DNA of 64,000 nt from Notamacropus eugenii (GCF_028372415.1 NC_092875.1:352242225-352306224); one strand, 5' to 3'. Shown: positions 46,925 through 59,310, counted from the stretch's first letter. The notes: a model not told the origin generated them from the letters alone. A program made the numbers and translations.

Positions 46925-47068
46925 GTTCAATGTTCTTAAGCTTTTGTGTCATGAACCCCTTTCTCAATTTAGCCAAGCTATGATCCATATCTCAGAAAAA
47001 TTATTTTAAATGCATAAAATAAATTGCAAACAATTACAAAGGAAACCAATTATATTGAAATATGGTTA
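46925..47068 (+). repeat. Interspersed repeat ending in a TATC tract
   Basis: gcttttgtgtcatgaacccc, tttaaatgcataaaataaat and acaaaggaaaccaattatat in this order form a repeat I recognise from mammalian DNA generally. I cannot name its class. Confidence 0.5.
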
Positions 47069-47095
47069 CCTATCTATCTATCCATCTATCTATCC

Positions 47096-47145
<50 letters not shown>

Positions 47146-47147
47146 AT
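47069..47147. repeat. (TATC)n microsatellite
   Basis: About 19 TATC/TCCA tetramers, the last 11 perfect. Confidence 0.97.
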
Positions 47148-48480
47148 CTTTTTTAAAGTTAATAAACCCAGTTAAGAACTCCTCTTCCAGTTAGTGAAAG
47201 TAAAATCTCCATGCCCCACTCAGACAACTTATCTTGGTCTCGAGGTGACACAGGAGTTTCAGGTTGTTTTAGTGGGAGTACACAAGCTGTGCAAAACGCC
47301 ACTAAATTGGATAGGCTTTGAGTATAGGCACAGTGATCAGTAATTGTCATTCAATGGCCAGTTTAGGGAAAATCAGAGAGGCACACAACCAATTTTCCCC
47401 CAGTGGAATTTTTGTTTTTGCCACAGCAATTCACAAATATAATAAAGTAAAAGATAAGGAGTCACAATTTATCAATGTGAATAGTACAATGGTACAAAAT
47501 CACAGCCCCACAAAATATGAAAGTAAACATTCTGAAATAATGTGTCTTCATTCAATAAAGTGACTTCAATCACTGCTTCAGAGAGTGCTGGCTCCTCTCT
47601 CCAAGTGAGCTCATTCCCTTGATGCCAAAGCTGCTGTGAAGTTGTGCGCTGTGGGAAGAATCCTGTAGTTCTACTTAGGTATGCCTTGGTTTGAGGATTA
47701 CTCTAGGCTCTGGTTTAAATTGTACTGGGATTTGTTTCCAGCCACAATCTCCAGGGACTCTGGAGACTCCACTCATTGACAGGTTTTCTAACGCACCCAA
47801 TCAATCCTAAGGAGGCAGCCTGAAATGCTGCCAAACTTTAAACTGACTTTGAAAGAGACTGTTTGAGCCAAGAAAATAAAACAGAGATGGATGAGGACAC
47901 AAGAAAGGAGAAATCCAAGTTGGGGGTCAGGAGAACAATGCAAGAGAGAACTATGTTAAAGAGATAATATTAACATTTGAGGAGGCAGATGAGGGCAAGG
48001 AAACTAATGAAAATATTAGGCACCTGGAAGGCATATAAGAAAGTTGTTGTTCCTATGGCACTGTTTCAAGTAGAAACAAGTTGATAGTGATCTTTGCATG
48101 GGAAGGAAGGGGAGGAAGAAGAAGGGGGAATCAACTCATGTACTAGATTGTTTTCCAGTAGCTTAATATAAAATTAAGGAAACAGTCAGTGGATATGTAC
48201 TAGAAGCCAACAGAAACTGACAGAACCTTTAATGCATAGCAAAGTATTTCAGAATATCGTATCATTTAATTAGCTGCCTCCACGCTAAAGCCTTTCTCCA
48301 ATGTCTCAGCATGGCACAAAAATAGAACTGAGCTCTAGAATGCTATTTTAGCCAAGTAGAAGTGCTGGCTGCCCATCAAAGGGCAACACGAGCAATATGA
48401 AACCAGGAACTCTAGACTCTATTGTTTATGATTTTATATTTTATTATATTGTTATTTATTATTTTATTATTACTTTATTA
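47148..48480. other. Intron 3 stretch, unassigned
   Basis: No exon or repeat family recognised. A TTATT-rich stretch lies at 48430-48485. Confidence 0.4.
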
Positions 48481-48484
48481 TTAA

Positions 48485-48615
48485 AAGGAAGAAAGATTCA
48501 GAGATCAGAAAGTCCACCTTCCTTATATTACAAGTGAAACTAAGATGATGAGAGTTTACGTGATTTGACCAAAGTCATGTAGCTAGTTAGTTACAGAGCC
48601 AGGAACAGAAGCAGT
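48485..48615 (-). mobile_element. MIR-type SINE fragment
   Basis: tacaagtgaaactaagatga, gtgatttgaccaaagtcatg and tagctagttagttacagagc read as reversed MIR. Confidence 0.65.
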
Positions 48616-50334
48616 TGAGCTTCACTTTTCTTTTTGCTTTACAAAGCTGAGTGATGTGTGATGTGATGCATTAACCAGCTGCCAGATAGTCAGTTTGGGA
48701 GAAGAAATAAAAAACTAGCTCCCAGACTTAGTAGCTAGTGATCAGCTACTTTGCCCAGACTTGGTCATTCTTGAGTTACTGGAATTTGGCCAATTGACCA
48801 CCTTTCTGAATTATGTTTTCTTTATCTCTAAAGATGAATATCATAATATTTTACTCTTAAGCTTACAGCTTTTTGTAAGTCAAGGTAGTTGTTAACTGCA
48901 AAAGACATGCATAAATATGAGTAATTATAAAAGACAATGAAATAAGTCACATTGAATCTTGTAGCAAAATTTATTTGTCAAAATATCTCTGAAATCAGTG
49001 GTAAATTGGAAGTTAGTCATATTTGTTAGCTTATGCAGAACCAAAAAAATGCACTGGCATGAATTTTTTTAAATTTATTTCTTAACAGTTCAAAATAGGA
49101 TTATTATTTTTGGCTTCAGTCAATATATGAATTATCTAAGGAAGCTATATAATAGGATGGGATAGTTTACAGATTTACGTTATTGAAGAATGAGTCCAAA
49201 TTAAGACTACCTGAAAAATATCCTCATCCATTTTCATTTCTGTAATATACATGAGCTATATTCATTCTTGTCACTCAAGGTGTAGATACTTTTGCTTTTA
49301 TGTCTTGAAGTACACTTGTTTAGTCTTTATCAGTATCCATAGGTAGCAGTAATGTGACACAATTCCATTTTCTTTCATTTGATAGATTTTTTTTCCTTTG
49401 TAGTATTGTTCAACAATCTGAATTAAAACTTTGATCGTAAAGTGTATAGAATAATGAGCTGGGGGAGAATGAATTGTCTAAAGCTTTAAAAAGGAGTTAA
49501 AGCTTTTTAGGTGATTAAACTGTCAATGATGTCCACAGATTCATGAATCTGACAAATGCTTTGGTTGGATGACTTAACCCTGTCTCCTAATTTTTAAAAT
49601 TTAAATTAAATTGATTCAATCCTCTTTTTTTCTACAAGTTCATTGTATCATCTTTCTTGTTGGTAGGTTGTTTGCCCCCATTAGGATGTTTCAGTAGCAA
49701 ATATTTTTTTCCCTCATACTGTCACATTTTTAATAACTGATAAATTGTTTCATGCCATAATGAAATAATAATGCAATTTATAGTTTATTTTGGAATCTAT
49801 AAGATCAAAGACCAAGAGGAGAAGAAAAGTATTTAAATACTCCATGAGACAGAAAACTAAAATAGACAGGATTGTAGAAGATTCATTTTTTCATAGTAAG
49901 CACTAATCCCATAAGCCAAATGAAAATGGAGGCATGGAAGGCAGAGAGGGTTGACACAATGGTCTATGTCAGCACAGAGAAGGCAGCATAGACAATACTC
50001 TAAAGGTCCATTCTCTGGATGTCCCAGAGAATGAGAGGAATATTTGCCTATGTAAGTTACCTACTGAAAGACCAGAGGTCTTTCTTCATTGTGATATGAA
50101 GAAACTCAACAAAATGCTCTCATCCATTTGTTGTACCACTAGAAATCCTCTGACAAATGACCAAAATGGAAAAGAAAAACTAGGGCTGGATGTTGTAGAG
50201 TTGGGGCTAGGTAAAACAGGATTTCCTTTCCCCTTAGGAAGTGATCTGCTTACTACATGTTTAAAAGTGCAGATTTCAATGTTCTGGATGTCTTTCATTC
50301 TTTTAAGAGCAGGGAGACTGGCAATAAGATATGA
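48616..50334. other. Intron 3 stretch without confident repeats
   Basis: No exon, RNA or repeat recognised. The overlapping short frames around 50086-50376 show no motif. Confidence 0.4.
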
Positions 50335-50450
50335 ATAAATGAATCTACACAAGTTTATTAAATGCCTACTGGGCACTATTCTAAGTTTATGTAATGCGGA
50401 AGAAAAACTCAGACAGTTCTGCCATCAAGAAGCTGAAACTGACAACTATT
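50335..50450 (-). mobile_element. L2 3' terminus
   Basis: gtttattaaatgcctactgg, gcactattctaagtttatgt and tctgccatcaagaagctgaa read as a reversed L2 end. Confidence 0.65.
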
Positions 50451-50994
50451 CTAATTCTATGCCAATAGAAGATGATGACAGATTTAAGGGAGTTGAATCT
50501 AAGAAAAGAGTTTTTGACCTGGAGAGTTACAGGGATTTTAAGACGTCCATAAAACAATTAGTTGTCATTTCCTTTCCAATACTAATGTAGTATTGATTTG
50601 ATTACATTTCCCAGAGAAAAAGCTGAACAGAAGGAATAGGAGGGAACTGTGAGATTCACCAGCAGAGCAGATAAGCTATTCCTTCTGGTTTTTGGTTTCC
50701 TAGAGGATAACTCATTGGGATATTTGAAGTGTAATAAGGACTGACCCAACTACAAATGGAAAGCTAAATGAATTTTTATTCACCCAAAGCTCAATCTAAG
50801 AAAAGTTATCATATAACACATTAAAACACCTAATCCTTTAAACAACAGAACAAGAAACACAAAGACTTAAGTTTGATTCTTAACCTTCCACTTGAGTGAC
50901 CATAGGTAAATAAGCTAACATGACTGTGCTTTAATTTCTTAGTGATAATACTTCATCATTATTTATATTAATTGGCTCTACTTAACTGTTGTGG

Positions 50995-52290
50995 CTTCTG
51001 ACCTCATCACAACTGAAACTCTTCTCTCCATCCCTATCAAGCATTCCTTAGTTGTTAAATCTGATCGCCTTTTCTCTCTCCACATTAGCTGATCTTATTG
51101 ACTATATCTTTCTCCTGAGTACTCTCTACCCTCTGAACTCAACATTTCCTCTTGGTTGTCCTATTTATTTGATTGATACTTTTCCTGTCTCATTTGCTAG
51201 TTCATATTCCATGCTTTTGCTTTGCATATTGTACCCCCTAACTTGGATGTGACCAAAGGCTATGTCCTAGACCCTCTTCTTTCTCTCACTCGACAACCTC
51301 ATCACCTTCCAGAAGATTAATAATCACCTCCATGCCAGTGATCCCTAACTCTGGATATCCAGATCTAATTTCTCTCCTTAGCTCAAGCTGACATTTTGAA
51401 ATATTTCAATCTGGATGTCCCTTAGCATCTCAGACTCAATGTTTTTGAAATAGAATTCATTTTCTTTACTCCAAAATCCTCCACACTTCTAATCTTTTCT
51501 AATTCTGTTGAGGAAATCATCAACTTTCCATTCACCCAGCTTAGTAATCTTATTTTTATTTTCAACTCCAGTTTCCTTGATCCCATATATCTGAATCTTG
51601 TACTTTGTACTTCCACAATTTCTCTTTCATCCATTCCCTCTCCTCTACAGATGGCTACCACTCTATAGATGGCTATCACTCCAGTTCAAATTATCACTTC
51701 CTATCTCGTTTCCCTCCCATCATCCACATAACTGTCTCAAGTGACTCTCCAATAGTAATGCTCTGACCATGTTACCCTACTCAATAAATTTCAGTGATTG
51801 TCTGTTGCCAGAATAATGATAAGCAAATCTACCTAGCTTTTAAAGTTTAGCACAATCTGACATCATTCTGCTTCTCTGACCTTTCAATACATGCCCCTCT
51901 TTTTCACAATGTATGGCCTAAGAAAACTGGTCTTTTGCTGTTTCTCATATGTGTCATTTAATTTCTTATCTTCATGCCTTTGACCTTGGTTCTTTCTCAT
52001 GACTAAAATGTTCTCCTACCTCACCTCCATGTCTTAAAATCCTTTGTTTCCTTCAAAAGTCTGTTGAAGTGATACTTTTTACCTGAAGCTTTTCCTAAGC
52101 ACCTCCCCATCTGTTAATGCCTGTCCCTTCCAATTCCCTCCAAATGTTATGTGTCCTTTGTATTTGAATGTAGTTGTTGTCTCCAGACGGAATCAAAGCT
52201 CCTCGAGGATAGAGATTTTTATTTTTGTGTCTAATGCATGGAACATAGAAGGTTCTTAATATATTTTTGTTTATTGAAGAGGCAAATGAT
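50995..52290 (+). mobile_element. L2 LINE 3' part, about 1.3 kb
   Basis: Long sense-strand L2: ccatgccagtgatccctaac, gatgtcccttagcatctcag, caccaggttccttg-like blocks (decayed here), ctccagtttccttgatccca, gcacaatctgacatcattct, tgaagcttttcctaagcacc, aaagctcctcgaggatagag and a ggttcttaatatatttttgt end. It runs from the late RT coding region to the 3' end. Frames are broken. Confidence 0.85.
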
Positions 52291-52850
52291 GACAATAAAT
52301 CAGTCAGGGTCTATGAAATGCTTTGTAAATAGGTGTAGGATTATTATTTGTTGGGTAAGAAAAGTTACTCTAGAGAGGCTATCATCATTAAAAATACCCT
52401 GTAAAAATAACGTTTTTATCTTGTAACAATTATCCTAATGATAGAGTTTAGCTTATATTTTCTATATTTTATTGAGAAGAAAGTTACATAATGGGAAAAT
52501 GCAAGTCTTATCAAAATGTAGAACAATTCAATAAGAATGAAAATTTTTCTTTTGAGTATCTCATATTTGTATAACACTCAATAGTTTTTTTTTTCTTTTT
52601 TAGAGGATAAGACCTAGGCCTTGCCCAGCAAGAAAGAAGATAAGACAAAACCCAAAAGAAGTTAATGACTAATTCCATATTTTTATTTTTATATAGATGT
52701 AGTATGTGTTCATTTCACAAATTATTTCATTTAAAATGTAGTATAGAGGTAATTATAGGAAGAAGAATAGCAATTTGATAAATATTAATTCTAAGTGAAA
52801 CAAGAATTAGAAAAATGAAAGGTAAATATATAATCAGAATTCCAAAGAGA
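52291..52850. other. Intron 3 stretch, unassigned
   Basis: No exon or repeat family recognised. Confidence 0.4.
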
Positions 52851-53455
52851 TGTGGACATACAGGACATGGAACATGGGGCAGCAGACAGAATGGGTAAAA
52901 GGTATCAGAGAAGGTGCTGATGCTAGAGTAATAAGCGTTTGGGTGGAAGCCAATAAGGAGAACAGCATCACTGGAGTAAAGAGTTCAAGGCCAAGAGTGT
53001 GGGAGTAAAAGTTTAAAAAGGTAGAATGAATTTGGGTTATGGAGAGCATTAGAAACTAGACAGAAGAGTGGAAATATAATGTGTAAATCAACAAAGAAAA
53101 CTCTCTTAAATTCTTGAGCAGGAGACCAATCTGGACTAATTTATTATAATGTTGATATGTAGAATAGTTTGAAAGGCAGAAAGATGGAAGACTAACTAGA
53201 AGAATAATTATGGTATTCAGATATGGAATAATTAGTACTAGATGAAGTTGTGGCCATGAGAACGGATGAATGGGAATGGATGAATATGCAAAAGACAACA
53301 AGGAGCTTAGTGAATCTGAGGGTCAAAAAAGAGAGGGGAGTAAAAAAGAATAATGACTCCAAACTTTTTAACCTAGGAAACTAAAAAAAGTATAGTTTTC
53401 TATAAATGGGGAGTATAAGAGGAGGAAACTATAAATTCAGTTGTTGACACATTGA
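52850..53455 (-). mobile_element. L2 LINE fragment
   Basis: Reversed L2 blocks in order: gaagccaataaggagaacag, gggttatggagagcattaga, agcaggagaccaatctggac, agaataattatggtattcag and agaataatgactccaaactt. Confidence 0.75.
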
Positions 53456-53589
53456 CTGAAATCACTTTTTTTAACCTAAGGTAAAAGTTTACATTTATCA
53501 CTGTACTGTGTCAGATTTGGTCTGTCCTTATGTCAATATATTTTCGGATCCTTATTCTCATGTCCAATATATTGTATACAGTAAACAAT

Positions 53590-54240
53590 TAGAGAGGTAT
53601 TACTAAATAAAAGTTCACATGAAAAAGATCTAGGTTAGTTGAGTGTGACCTTCAAATATGTCAATAGTTTGCAATAGCATCTAGAAAAATTAATAAAATT
53701 TTAGGCTATATTAGAAAGGGAACAATGTCTAGAATAGAGGTGGGGAACTTGCAACCTCAAGGCCACATGTGACCCTTTAGGTCCTTAAGTGCATTCCTTT
53801 GAATACAAATCTCCTTAATAAAAGGCTTTTTTCTTTAAAACTTGGACTAAGTCAAAAGACCACACCCAAGGACCTAGAAAACAGGCTCCCTACTCCTGAT
53901 CTAGAAGAAGGAAGGGAAAGTTTCCATTTTCCAAAACAGGACTTTTTCTTGATCAGACCACACTAAGAGTATTGAGTTCAGTTCTCTAAGCCTTATTTTA
54001 GGATGAGCTCAATTAAACTGTTTAAATACAAAAAAGTATTCCAGGCAAAGCAAACAGGATATTATAGAGTGTTGACAGGTCATGAGGATTGATTGAAGCA
54101 AATGCTAATGTTTAACATGAACAAAAGGAATCTTAAAGAGATAGGATAACTATCTTTAAGGACACTGAAGAACTGTCACATAGAAGAAGGATTAGCTTTT
54201 CATGGCAGATGTCCAAGAGGCAGGATAACTGAAGCACAGG
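53590..54240 (+). mobile_element. CR1/L3 LINE fragment A, interrupted by a MITE
   Basis: In sense: aaaaagatctaggttagttg, caatagtttgcaatagcatc, aggctatattagaaagggaa. The hAT-type insert at 53737-53899 follows, then cttgatcagaccacactaag, gtattgagttcagttctcta and aggataactatctttaagga. These match the RT end and 3' region of CR1/L3. Confidence 0.75.
53737..53899. mobile_element. hAT-type MITE, second copy, 8-bp duplication
   Basis: The same family as 44772-44953 in opposite relative orientation: aggtggggaacttgcaacct left, ggctccctactcctga right, and a central ctccttaataaaaggctttt. Flanks are tctagaat (53729-53736) and tctagaag (53900-53907), 7 of 8 identical. The ends are more decayed than in the first copy. 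Confidence 0.88.
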
Positions 54241-54484
54241 TGAGTAATCCACACCAGAAATATGGATATGGACATCATTAGCACAAAAATGAAAGCTGAA
54301 ATTACAAGGATATAGAACATTGGGACAAATATAGAAACATAAAATTTCATAGGGAGAAGTGTCATTTCTTACATTTGGATATTTAGATCGAAAACAATAA
54401 ATGTCACAGTTATAAGATGGGGAGATATGGATAGGCAAGACTTCATCTGAAAAGGATCAAGGTAGGGGAAGGAAGTTAGTGAAC
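54241..54484. other. Unassigned stretch between two CR1 fragments
   Basis: Possibly decayed LINE sequence. The - strand frame at 54438-54133 has no motif. Confidence 0.35.
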
Positions 54485-54659
54485 TGTAAGCTAAAGGTGA
54501 GTTAACATGTGAAATGACATCAAGAAATTTGATGAAACTTTAGGATGTATTAAGAAAAGAACAATGTTAAGTAATATGGAAGTGAAACTGTACTCTGCTA
54601 TGATCAAACCATATCTAGATTGTTATATTCATTTCTGGACACCATATTTTATGAAAAAA

Positions 54660-55255
54660 AAAAAAAGAAGAAAAAAAAACATTAATCAGGTAATCAGATT
54701 GTAATGGTAACTAGGAGCGTTTGAATATCTTCCCCACCCTGCCCATTAAGGAAAGTTTGATTAGGGGAGGTCCACACATTTTGTTAATTTTCTAATGAGG
54801 CACTGGTTCTCAAGGGCTGTGATGTCCTCTGGCTCTAAAAACATGTATAAATAGTCTTAAGTGAGGCTTTACTTTGGGGCTTACTCATTGGAGGTGTTTG
54901 ACCAGACAAGAGGCAGCCAACAAGGGGCCCCAGGCTTTGAAAACCCAGGTTTTGGTGCTTCTCTCTCTAGTAACTATGTATGTATGGTCAGACAGTTATC
55001 TGTCTGTTGATCTGTGATGTATGCATTATTTATGGTCAGGCAGCTGGAAGCCCTGTCTGTTGATTTTTTTATTTCTCTGTATTTTCTCTGGCATTCAGGG
55101 TGCTGACTCTTCCTGCTGAACTAAGTGAATGATATATGTGCTTGATTAAAGTGATTGTTGACCCCCTCAAAAGTTGCTTTCCTTTTAGAAATGCAAAATT
55201 AAGAACTTGTATAGCAGGCCCTCCTGTGTATGTCACGGTCCTTGCTTTTACAGGA
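54660..55255 (+). mobile_element. LTR-like sequence, copy 1 (+ orientation)
   Basis: About 0.55-0.6 kb sharing blocks with the reversed copy at 55650-56232: aaagtttgattaggggaggt, tcctctggctctaaaaacat, ggctttgaaaacccaggttt, cttgattaaagtgattgttg, and caaaagttgctttcctttta. It has a TATA-like tataaatag (54846-54854) and an attaaa polyadenylation-type signal (55145-55150), spaced as in a retroviral LTR. Likely ends are tgtaatgg (54700) and ttttaca (55252). No internal retroviral genes are seen, so it would be a solo LTR. The family is unknown. Confidence 0.65.
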
Positions 55256-55451
55256 ATATTCAAAGGAAGACAACAAGGATGGTGAATTGTCACCATACGA
55301 GAATTCTTAGTCTGACGAACAGACTTGGGCCTAGGGATAGGTGTATTGAAGTACTGTGGAAGAGGGATTAGATTTGTTCCACTTTGATCAGAAGGGCATA
55401 ACTAGGAATAATGGTTGGAGATTATAAAGAGGCAAATTTAGGCATAAGATA

Positions 55452-56260
55452 GGGCAGATGGTGACACAGTGATCTCTGGGTTTGGAACCAGGAAGACTCA
55501 TCCTCATGAGTTCAAATCCCACCTCAGACAGTAGCTTCGTGACTGTGGGCAAGACCCTGTTTACCTCAGTTCCTCATCTATAAAATGAACTGGAGAAGGA
55601 AATGGCAAACAACTCTAGTATCTTTGCTAAGAAAACTCCAAATGGGTTTTATCAGTAAAAACCCTAACATACATAGGTGGGCCTACTACCACAAGTTCTT
55701 TGATATGTTTCTCTAAAAGGAAAGGCAACTTTTGAGGGGTTAACAATCACTTTAATCAAGCACAGGTATCAGAGAAAATCAAAATCAAAATTTCAGAGAA
55801 ATCAGAACTCAACAGACAGCGCTCCCAAACTGCCTGACCATTAATTAACATATACACATCTTTACGAGATATGTAAGCGCCAACATTTAGGTTTTCAAAG
55901 CCGGAGGTGCTGCTTAGCAGCTTCCCAGACTCTCATCTGGCACTCAAACCTTCTTCCAAAAACTAGTCCCCAAAATAAAACCTCACCCTCAGAGTATTTA
56001 TACACTTTTCAGAGCCAGAGGGCATGACCCTTTGACCCAATGCCTTAATAGAAAAAAAAGGTACTTGGGACCCTCCTACAAAACAACTCCCCTAATCAAG
56101 CTTCCCTCAATGGGCAGGCCCATCAATGGGAGGGGAAGATCTTCTTTAATCACATGCAAATAGAGGCATTATATTTCTTAATCAAACTAAAACAAAAAGA
56201 GCAAAAGATCCTACTGTGCTTGGTCTCCCATTGAAATGACTCAACAGCAACAATAAAGCT
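55452..56260 (+). mobile_element. MAR1-type SINE, split by LTR-like copy 2
   Basis: The head and body (gatggtgacacagtgatctc, tgagttcaaatcccacctca, ggagaaggaaatggcaaaca, gaaaactccaaatggg) end at about 55648. The tail attgaaatgactcaacagca resumes at about 56232. The SINE sits inside CR1 fragment B. Confidence 0.85.
55650..56232 (-). mobile_element. LTR-like sequence, copy 2 (- orientation)
   Basis: Read on the - strand it parallels copy 1: gcttgattaggggag, ccctctggctctgaaaagtg, tataaata (56002-55995), ggctttgaaaacctaaatg, attaaagtgattgttaaccc (signal at 55756-55751) and caaaagttgcctttcctttt. It extends further at its 5' end than copy 1. It interrupts the SINE at 55452-56260. The two copies differ by substitutions throughout, so they are separate insertions. 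Confidence 0.65.
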
Positions 56261-56679
56261 TAAGATAAGGAAAAACTTTCAGTCATCCAAAAATGGAATG
56301 AATTGTCCTTAAAGGCCTAGTGACTTTCCCGTTCTTGGAGGTTTTCAAGAAATATATGACTCACCATTTGTTTGGTATATTATGTAAAGAATTCTTTTTT
56401 CAAGGTTATGGGCTGGGCTAGATGGCCTCTGAGGCTATTCTAATTCTGTAAATCATTTATTCAAGGGAGCAAATAAATTAAAGGACAAAATGCTAAAGGC
56501 CAAAAACTGTGAATTCTACTTTTGTTTGCATAACATTATTTGTACTTTGATCTGTGATTTTATCAGTGTGACTATTGCCTCCTTCAGTAGAGGTCACAAA
56601 CCTTCTGCACCACCTCATCTTGTACAGTTATTATCTGTGATTTTCCATGCTCTCACTCTCACTTAACATAGTTAAAGGT

Positions 56680-59046
56680 TTCTTCTTCATTTTCTAATAT
56701 CTTGGTAGGACTTTGATTATTTATTTTAGTCTCTCTTTCTTGACCAACCCATTGACTCTTATAACCATTCCTGTCCTTGATAATATTTCTAAATCCTCTT
56801 TTTATTTCTCCTTTCTCCCTTTCCCTCTTCACTAGAGTTTTGCTTTGGAACACAACCTCTCTCCATCTTCCCTCCCTTCTATCAGCCCCCTCCTTTTTCT
56901 TTCCCTTTTCCCTTACCACTTCTTCCCTCCCTTATAACCAGCCTCTCCTTTTTCTTTCCCCTTTCCCCTCCTGCTGCCTATATGGTAACTTAGATTTCTA
57001 TACTGAACTGAGTATATTTTTCCACCTTTTTTTGCCAAATCCAATAAAAGTGAGGTTCAAACAATACTCATCTCCCTCCCTTCTTTCCCTCTACTGTAAT
57101 AGGTTTTTGTCCCTTTTCATATGATATGATTTACCCTTTTCTTCCTCCTCTCCTCTTCACCTGTTACAATCTCTTTTCACCACTTAATAAGACTTTTTTA
57201 TCATCACATCAAAATCAGTATATTGTTGACACCCTCTGTCTATATATGTCCCTTCTAAATGTCATAGTAAAGATACAGCTCTCAAGAGTTACAGGTATCA
57301 TCTTCTCATGTAGGAATGTAAACAATTTGCCCTTATTGAACAACATGTTTGATTTTTTTTCTTTACTGTTTATCTTTCAATGCCTCTCTTGATTTGTCCA
57401 TCTCATTGCCTGAAAGATTATGCTCAGCTTTTCTGGGCAATTGATCCTTGATTGTAATTCAAGCTTCTTTGCCTTATGGAATATCATATTACAATCCCTC
57501 TGATCTTTTAATGTAGAAGCTGAAAGGTCCTGTGTAATCCTGACTGTGGTTCCATGGTATTTGAATTACTTCTTTCTGGCTGCTTGCAGTATTTTCTCCT
57601 TGACCTGATAATTCTGGAATTTGGCAACAATATTCCTTGGCATTTTCAATTTGAGATCTCTTTCAGGAGATGATGGGTGACTTCTTTTGATGACTATTTT
57701 CCCGTCTGGTTTTAGGATCTCAGGGCAATTTTCCTTAATGATTTCTTGAGAGATGCTGTCCAGGCCCTTTTTTATATCATGGCTTTTAGGTAGACCAATA
57801 ATTCCTAAATTATCTCTCCTGGATCTGTTTTCCCTTGTAAGTGGTTTTTCAAATGAGGTATTTCAAATGAGATATATTGAAATGAGGTTTTCTTCTATTT
57901 TTTTTCTTCTTTTGATTTTGTTAGACTGATTGTTGATGTCTCATAGCGTCATTAGCTTCCACTTGCCCAATTCTAATTTTTAATGAATTATTTTCTTCAA
58001 TTAACTTTTGTATCTCCTTTTCCATTTGGCCAATTTTTAAGGAGATTTTTTTCTTTGGGTTTACTTTTTTTTTTCATTTTGTCAATTGTATTTTTAAAGG
58101 AATTGTTTTATTTTTCTTCTACCTCTCCAATTTGACTTTTTAAATCCTCCTTGAACTCTTCCAAGAAGAGTTTTTGGGTGTGAGACAGGTTCATATTCCC
58201 CTTTGAGGTTTTAGATGTGGGTATATTGACAATACTATCTTCTTCTGAATTTGTGTTTTGGTCTTCTCTCTAAGTAGTCAGAATCTATGGTCTTTGTTTT
58301 GCTGTGTTGCTTTTTGCTCATGGTGTTTGCCTTTTCACTGGCTTTTAAAGTTGATCTCTGCTTCTGGGGCACAGGTAGGCTATCCCACACATCTTGTGCT
58401 GAGGTCTAGGTGCTTGCTTACTGGCTTTGTGTGCTGGAACCTCAGGTTCTGGCAACTGGAGGCTAGAGAGGCTGTAGCTTACTTGGTGCTGTGGTGGAGC
58501 TGGTAGTGGTAGCTGGTGTGTGAAGAGGTCATATAGAGTTTTTCTGTGTTTCCCTGGGGTTACACACTGAAGCTTGCAAGGTGGGGGATGAGGATGGGGT
58601 GGGGTGGTCTGGTCACTGGAGGTTGCCTCCTCCCCCAGGGCTGGGCTAGAGCATGGGTAGGCTCAGATGCTGGTGGAAACCCATCTACAGGCCCCCAATG
58701 GTGGTTCTCCACACTGTTGTCTGCCGATTTCCCTGGCTAGTCCCCCTAGTAGGGGGTCCTGGTGTTGGCACTTGCCCACTCTACCACCCTCGGGCTCAGA
58801 ATCTCCCATTGGTCCACTGATGTGGGGCTTGCTCTTGGCTTGCCAGAACACATCCCATCCTGTACTGGTCCTCTTCAGCCACAACAAGAAGGACCTTTAT
58901 TGTTAATAGCCCCAGCCTCATGAACTGAAAGATTGCTGTACCCTATCTTTACAAGATTTTCCCTGGAGCAATATTTTCTGGGTTTTTCAAGGTCAGTAAG
59001 GGAGGGTGAGAAGGATTTACTGGTTACTATGCCATCTTGACTCTCA
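56680..59046 (-). mobile_element. HAL1-like half-L1 element, decayed
   Basis: On the - strand the 5' end is near 59046 (gagagtcaagatggcatagt). A GC-richer 5' region lies at about 58260-59040. A broken ORF1 spans about 58310-57400: translation around 57680-57440 gives PRNIVAKFQNYQVKEKI, LQAARKK*FKYHGTTVRITQ and DLSASTLKDQRDC, matching the intact ORF1 at 10000-11085. A C/T-rich 3' region runs to about 56680. No ORF2. The 3' border is approximate. Confidence 0.78.
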
Positions 59047-59310
59047 GAAGCCTCTAAATCCTCTTCTTAAGCATGACATCACTTACAGCATGTTACAGTC
59101 TACTGTTTTTCAATTATCATTTGGTTATTTCTAATTTTGATTTTTCTGAGATTATGGTATATGATATAAGCCACATTGAATACTCAGGAGAATAATAGTG
59201 TTGAATTAAAAAGATGTCTGTTGTTACAGTGAGCTCATTGGAGATAGAACGCTTTAATAAATCTCTTTGTAACTTCCACCCATTGCTCCAAGGTCTGCCC
59301 TTTGTGTTAG
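59047..59310. other. Intron 3 stretch with a short CR1/L3-like piece
   Basis: 59265-59310 (tttgtaacttccacccattg, ctccaaggtctgccctttgt) resembles the CR1/L3 3' region, reversed. The rest is unassigned. Confidence 0.45.

Larger units (their letters stand above)
54485..56460 (+). mobile_element. CR1/L3 LINE fragment B, broken by two LTR-like inserts and a SINE
   Basis: Segments in correct CR1/L3 order are separated by later inserts. 54485-54655 holds aggatgtattaagaaaagaa and catttctggacaccatattt. 55258-55450 holds caaggatggtgaattgtcac, gaagagggattagatttgtt and gagattataaagaggcaaat. 56255-56460 holds aagataaggaaaaactttca, catccaaaaatggaatgaat, cttggaggttttcaagaaat and ctgggctagatggcctctga. The order shows that the LINE predates the SINE and both LTR-like insertions. 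Confidence 0.85.

Noticed and set aside
47069..47147. Regular tetranucleotide array considered as a possible CRISPR-like or satellite array
   Set aside because: Simple TATC microsatellite with no spacers.
54660..56232. The two LTR-like copies considered as the paired LTRs of one provirus
   Set aside because: They are in opposite orientation, the sequence between them is CR1 and SINE, and each sits in a different host repeat.
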